Assembly: GCF_000972845.2 (NCBI RefSeq)
Contig: NC_040016.1
Location: forward strand, 11,118,701-11,182,700
Length of the DNA stretch: 64,000 nucleotides
Origin: Larimichthys crocea
Lineage: Eukaryota; Chordata; Actinopteri; Sciaenidae
Direction: 5' to 3'
Positions 60,301 through 64,000 of this stretch are shown here, in pieces (position 1 is the stretch's first letter; every line of letters starts with the position of its first letter). The position numbers and the translations under genes were made by a program. The notes beneath the pieces were generated by a model. It made no database searches, had not been told where the DNA came from, and saw only the letters and a program-made list of their open reading frames with translations.

Positions 60301-61914
60301 TATACTTTGTTATACGCAGTATGAGCTTTTCTCACAGGGATCTTCTGACATGTTACAACGGGACACACAGGTGTAGCTAATAACATTCCTGATGTTTCAG
60401 TGTCAGTGAGCCGGCAATGCACAATAACGGGATCCTGGCATTGTCACACCTGTATCACATGTGGTCGTTTTGAATTTTGTTTTTTGTTGTTTTTAAAATT
60501 CCACCTGTGTTCAACGAGTCAAACTGTCCACTATGAGAAAGGTCTGTACTCGAATGGCACACGTTTTTATGTCATTTTGTCTGACAAAACATCACAAGTC
60601 ACTGAGTGCAGTGCTTTGCACTTTTGCTTGAGGGAGAAAGAGGAAAAAAGGTAATGAATGCATCTCTAAACAGAGCACAATGAGTAAACCTGTCTACTTT
60701 TCAAATACTAGTGATTTCTAAATGAAGGTAATTCTGTCCGTGTGGTTTCCGCCGGCCTGTTATGTCTGCCCTCCCTCTCCCTTCCTTTCTCCCTGGCCGG
60801 GTGCTGTGTAGACCTGTGCGCCAGTCGCCAGCTGCTTCGCACCTCGTCTGAGGCAGAGGGTCGCTTTCATGGGCTCTCTGGACACCCAGTTCTTCCCCAG
60901 CCTGGCCCTCCAGCCTTGGGCCTGCAGCCTGAGCTGCTCATGGGGAAGGCAGGTGGGGCTCCATATTTCTGGGAGTGTCGCTCTGGCGGGTTGCCTGGCT
61001 TCCCCGTCCATGGGCCTGTTGCAGGTCAGTACAGTCCAGCAGGAGGGTGGGTGGGGGCATGGTGCTATCACTGCCCACTGGTTGGATGAGCACAGCAGAA
61101 TTGTCAGTGGACACTGGGCAAATGGCCTGAGATAGATGACTGTATATTTTTAATGCTGTAGCCACATTTTGAAGGAGCTGTGTCTGTTTTTGTTTGCTAT
61201 ATTTTGTGACTGATCTGTAAAAATTAATTGTCACCTGGTGCCTTCTCACTACAGTTTTGTTACAATTTTTAAGCTTTCGCAGGTGCCAGCCAGCTACTGG
61301 ATTAAAGTTGTATTTTACAAAAACTCTTTTATGATTCATTTGTCCTAATTCATGCCTCTGTTTCCTTCCATTTTCCCCTTTTTTCTCTCTCTTTCTCACT
61401 CTCCACCTTCCTATCCATGCTGTGTTTACACACAGACGGGCAGGAAAACGCCGGGAAATGTCCTCACCTGGAATCAGAAGAATCGGATCCTTCATTTGTG
61501 GAGCTGTCCAACGGCGACGAGCTTAAATCTCCACACAAACCTGATGGGCCGGAACTGGAGATGCCCTCTTTAGCCTGCAACGGAGCCTCGGCGGGGACCT
61601 TGGGGTCTCCGGAGGCATCTAAAGCCAAGACGGACCCCGAGAAGAAATTTAACTGCGGCATCTGTGGCCAAGCTTTCCGCACCAAGTCCTACCTCAACAA
61701 GCACCAGCACAGAGTTCACAAAGCCCAGAAGGCCCAGGGGGTTTCAGGGCCGAGCTTAAATGAGCTGGCCCCCTCCCTGACCTCTCCCTTCTCCCCTCAA
61801 CAAAACATGTCTCTGCTCGAGTCGTTTGGCTTTCAGATAGTCCAGTCTGCGTTTGCCTCTTCACTGGTGGATGCCGAGGCGGGTCAAAGTGGAATGGACT
61901 TCGGAGGGAAGTGA
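54338..61914 (+). CDS. patz1: PATZ1, BTB/POZ, AT-hook and C2H2 zinc-finger transcription regulator
   Basis: PATZ1 is a nuclear DNA-binding regulator acting in development, p53 responses and lymphocyte fate. Exons 54338-55608, 56622-56685, 56781-56952, 58027-58185 and 61436-61914 give 714 residues (human 687). In order: a BTB domain (about residues 10-135, RFCDVILRVGEESFPAHKAV); an AT-hook near 245 (SRGRPKK); a His/Asn run; and eight C2H2-type fingers, including CGTCGKAF, CDICGKVFRDVYHLNRHKLS, CPVCGLRFKRKDRM, CQSCGKGFSRPDHLNGH, CNASFATRDRLRSH, CKVCGKFLRAAYM, CNKGFSTASYLKVH and CGQAFRTKSYLNKH. The end LLESFGFQIVQSAFASSLVD is diagnostic. I chose the ATG at 54338 (MEKVAEPSW) by match to the human start; the upstream open frame is not conserved. 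The donor after 58185 is GC. Confidence 0.97.
55230..55266 (+). repeat. CAC/AAC triplet run coding a His-Asn tract in PATZ1
   Basis: In-frame CAC and AAC codons code for about four His and seven Asn between the first and second zinc fingers. Human PATZ1 has no such tract here. Confidence 0.85.
55970..56080. repeat. Short retroelement-tail-like repeat in PATZ1 intron 1
   Basis: GATAGATGG units followed by GGATACTTTATTGATCTTGA are typical of the ends of fish retroelements. Truncated and non-coding. Confidence 0.5.
56953..58026. other. PATZ1 intron 3
   Basis: Contains a probable retroelement tail at about 57645-57870 (TTTGGAAGATTGCGCTTTGT and AATAAGACAATAAGTG). No other exon is supported. Confidence 0.45.
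58186..60811. other. Intron after PATZ1 exon 4 (GC donor)
   Basis: A 2.6-kb interval with a GT microsatellite near 60265-60296 and no recognised gene. If unspliced, the frame runs on for about 68 codons to a stop at 58389-58391, so intron retention would yield an isoform lacking the last finger. Confidence 0.55.
60812..61024 (+). other. patz1: Candidate PATZ1 cassette exon (71 codons)
   Basis: Preceded by a long pyrimidine tract and acceptor (TGTGTAG) and followed by a donor (GCAG then GTCAGT). The 213 bases are open in the PATZ1 frame. Phase is 1 in and 1 out, so inclusion keeps the last exon in frame and adds a Gly/Pro/Leu-rich segment between the seventh and last fingers. It reads, in part, LRTSSEAEGRFHGLSGHPV and GAPYFWECRSGGLPGFPVHG. 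It is GC-rich like the coding exons and unlike the AT-rich introns around it. Expression is not provable from sequence. Confidence 0.65.
61025..61435. other. Last PATZ1 intron
   Basis: Lies between the candidate cassette and the final exon. It has a strong pyrimidine tract before the acceptor at 61435. Nothing else is recognised. Confidence 0.45.
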
Positions 61915-64000
61915 TATATTTGCTTAAGTTCTTGCAAAGCCTCTCATTCTTAGGACAAAGCCGGGTTGCCCACAGAAGATGCTCTGTATTTGGGAATAAC
62001 TTTGCCTCAAGACTACTTTTTCTGTTTGTGACATTGCTTAATGTGTATCTGATATTTTTGTCACAGACTGCCATACAATTCCTACTTTTTCTACTTTTTC
62101 AGAGTATGAAAAGTGCGTGTACGTTGTTAAAATTTTCTTTATAAAGAGACAACATGAAGGTTTTATGTCCTTTGCCTGATGTAGATCTGTTGAAGTTACG
62201 TTTGCTCTCATTTGTTTTTTCGGCTTGCGTGTCATTGAGCTTTCTTAGCTGCACAAACGTTTCTTGCCATGAGGTGAATTATTCACTGCTTATTTACTTT
62301 AAAAACAAGTAATTGCTTATTGTCTGTGTGAATTCTGTATTTATGTTGTTTTCTCTGCGTCTTTTCAAGAAGGATCTTGTTTTTCTTAAGGACAGGGATT
62401 TAAATTGGCCTCAATTTTTATAGCAGGTTTTCTTTGATTCTTTTAATTATTCCAAGAAACATTCCCAACAGGCCCGAGGCATATTTCTTGACACATTTAT
62501 TATAAGTAATTTTCTTCCACTTCATAAAGGAAGTATCCGGTTGCTCGCCGTTGAGTAGCATTAATCAAAGACCTTTAAAGAATTGCTATTGACAGGATTA
62601 TAGTTATGAAGCACTTTTACCTGTAAATTTACACAAAGCTCACCCTGCAAAAATACAACTAAAACAAAAATGAATAATACAAATAACGCCGTAGTCCTTT
62701 GTGTGTCATAGCAGGCTTAAATCTTGCACTAACTTCATTAGATTTTACACTCTCCCTGTCAGAAATCAGCTTACCTTCTTCTTTTTTTCAGTTTTATCCA
62801 TGAAGCAGATCTACTGGCAGCTCGTTTGTACGTGAAAAGCCCTTTATCATTTTTTGATTTGTAAAAATTAATTGCTTACTAATCTATGATGAACTGCAGC
62901 AGTAAGCAGAGGAAAGCCATCATTATTTATTATGATCTATAGTGTGCACAGGAATACCTGAATATTTTCTCGAGATAAAAATGTTTTTAACCTGTAGAAT
63001 TAGTCTTGAACGATGCCTTGAGCTTGTTAGAAATGATTTTTTGTAACCCCCCTCCTCCCCCCTAAAATAACAAGGTTTCTTGTTGTATTAAATCAGTTGT
63101 GTACATTAAACAGGGACCAAGGTCAGGTATATTTTCAGTATATATTTTGAGAAATGTAGATTATATTTTATTAACTTATTCATGCCCTTGGTTTTGTGTA
63201 CAGTTTTTTTTTTTTTTTCGTCAAACAAAAATCTTGTGATTTGCTCCTTTTTGATAATTTTTTTTTTCTCTAAATTATGTCAAGCAGAGACGTGTGTGTG
63301 TGTGTGAGATTGTGTGTGTGTGTGTTTGTCACGCCCTGATCCACCAGCCTCTGGACCAACCAAACATAATGCAACTTTTACAGAGTCACACAGTGAAGCT
63401 CACTTTAACTCTCCGCTGTCTCTCCTCCTCTTTCTTCTTCTTCTTCTTCTTGTGTTGCTCAGCCACCTCCTATCAGATTGGCTTGTGTTGTTTGGTAGAT
63501 GACATGTCTTGTGTTTGCACTAATGATCTCTCGGTTAAGGCACAAGCGATCGATCTGTTACAGTGAACGTGCGTTTGAATCCGAATGGTTTCAATCCAAG
63601 ACATTCCTATGAGAAGAAACGGGAGCCTCGCGTCCACTTTTCTGCTTCGCTTTGTTTGATTTGCAAATTCGCTTCACTTCCACTGTAATGAAAAAGTTTC
63701 TATGATGCTGATGGTTATCTGTCTTTAAAAAAAAAAAAAAAAAGACCTCCGAGGAATGTTATGATTCAAAGAAAGTTTGTGTGTGAAGATCAGTTCCTTG
63801 TAAAGTATTGTTTCATTTGGTTTTGGATCACTGTAAGTCAAAACACGGCTGAAATTATTGAAGAGATCTACACCAAAATAAGAATCCTAACTAAAATCAC
63901 ATATCTTATTATCATTGTTATTATTATTATTATTATGACTCACACATCAGATGATTAACATGTTTCTCATAGGTCTGTGTGTTTTCTCGTGTTGTAAAAG
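61915..64000 (+). other. PATZ1 3' untranslated region and downstream DNA
   Basis: AT-rich with many T runs, a GT repeat at 63290-63326 and an A run at 63727-63743. I see no further protein-coding gene up to the right edge. The polyadenylation site is not certain; ATTAAA near 63105 is one candidate. Confidence 0.5.

Overview
This is a piece of a vertebrate nuclear genome, almost certainly a ray-finned fish and probably a spiny-rayed teleost. The evidence is compact multi-exon genes with GT-AG introns, orthologues of vertebrate genes on both strands, and dense fish-type repeats (non-autonomous DNA elements, LINE 3' tails, a tRNA-derived SINE, CA/GT microsatellites). Two runs of ten N mark draft-assembly gaps at 4982-4991 and 16613-16622.

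Layout: (1) 195-1483, minus: the first coding exons of an FRS3/FRS2-type docking protein, continuing past the left edge and interrupted by at least seven small indels. (2) 7372-19294: five short genes, TSPO (+), UQCC2 (-), TOMM6 (+), a C1orf74/UPF0739 homologue (+) and SIRT4 (-). Four of the five encode mitochondrial proteins. A 1.5 kb tandem duplication around the second N gap, between C1orf74 and SIRT4, looks like an assembly artefact. (3) 21142-28356, minus: a two-lobed, 17-exon transferrin-family gene whose iron ligands, apart from the two aspartates, appear substituted in both lobes. (4) 28830-38956, minus: SFI1, a centrin-binding repeat protein, 31 coding exons. (5) 41366-51851, plus: EIF4ENIF1 (4E-T), head to head with SFI1 as in mammals. 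(6) 54338-61914, plus: PATZ1 (BTB, AT-hook, C2H2 zinc fingers), with a candidate cassette exon of exactly 71 codons.

I traced splice junctions and reading phase by eye for every gene. TSPO (161 aa), UQCC2 (129), TOMM6 (64), the C1orf74 homologue (263), SIRT4 (310), transferrin-like (738), EIF4ENIF1 (962) and PATZ1 (714, or 785 with the cassette) stay open throughout. SFI1 (about 1196 aa) needs one base removed from a G7 run.

The neighbourhood joins genes that in human lie on different chromosomes: FRS3, TOMM6 and UQCC2 (6p21); SFI1, EIF4ENIF1 and PATZ1 (22q12). I found no CRISPR array, operon, phage or bacterial system, and no convincing new multi-gene system. The points most worth checking are the PATZ1 cassette exon, the GC-AG introns, the ligand-poor transferrin, the transposon filling the UQCC2/TOMM6 promoter interval, and the two probable assembly problems.
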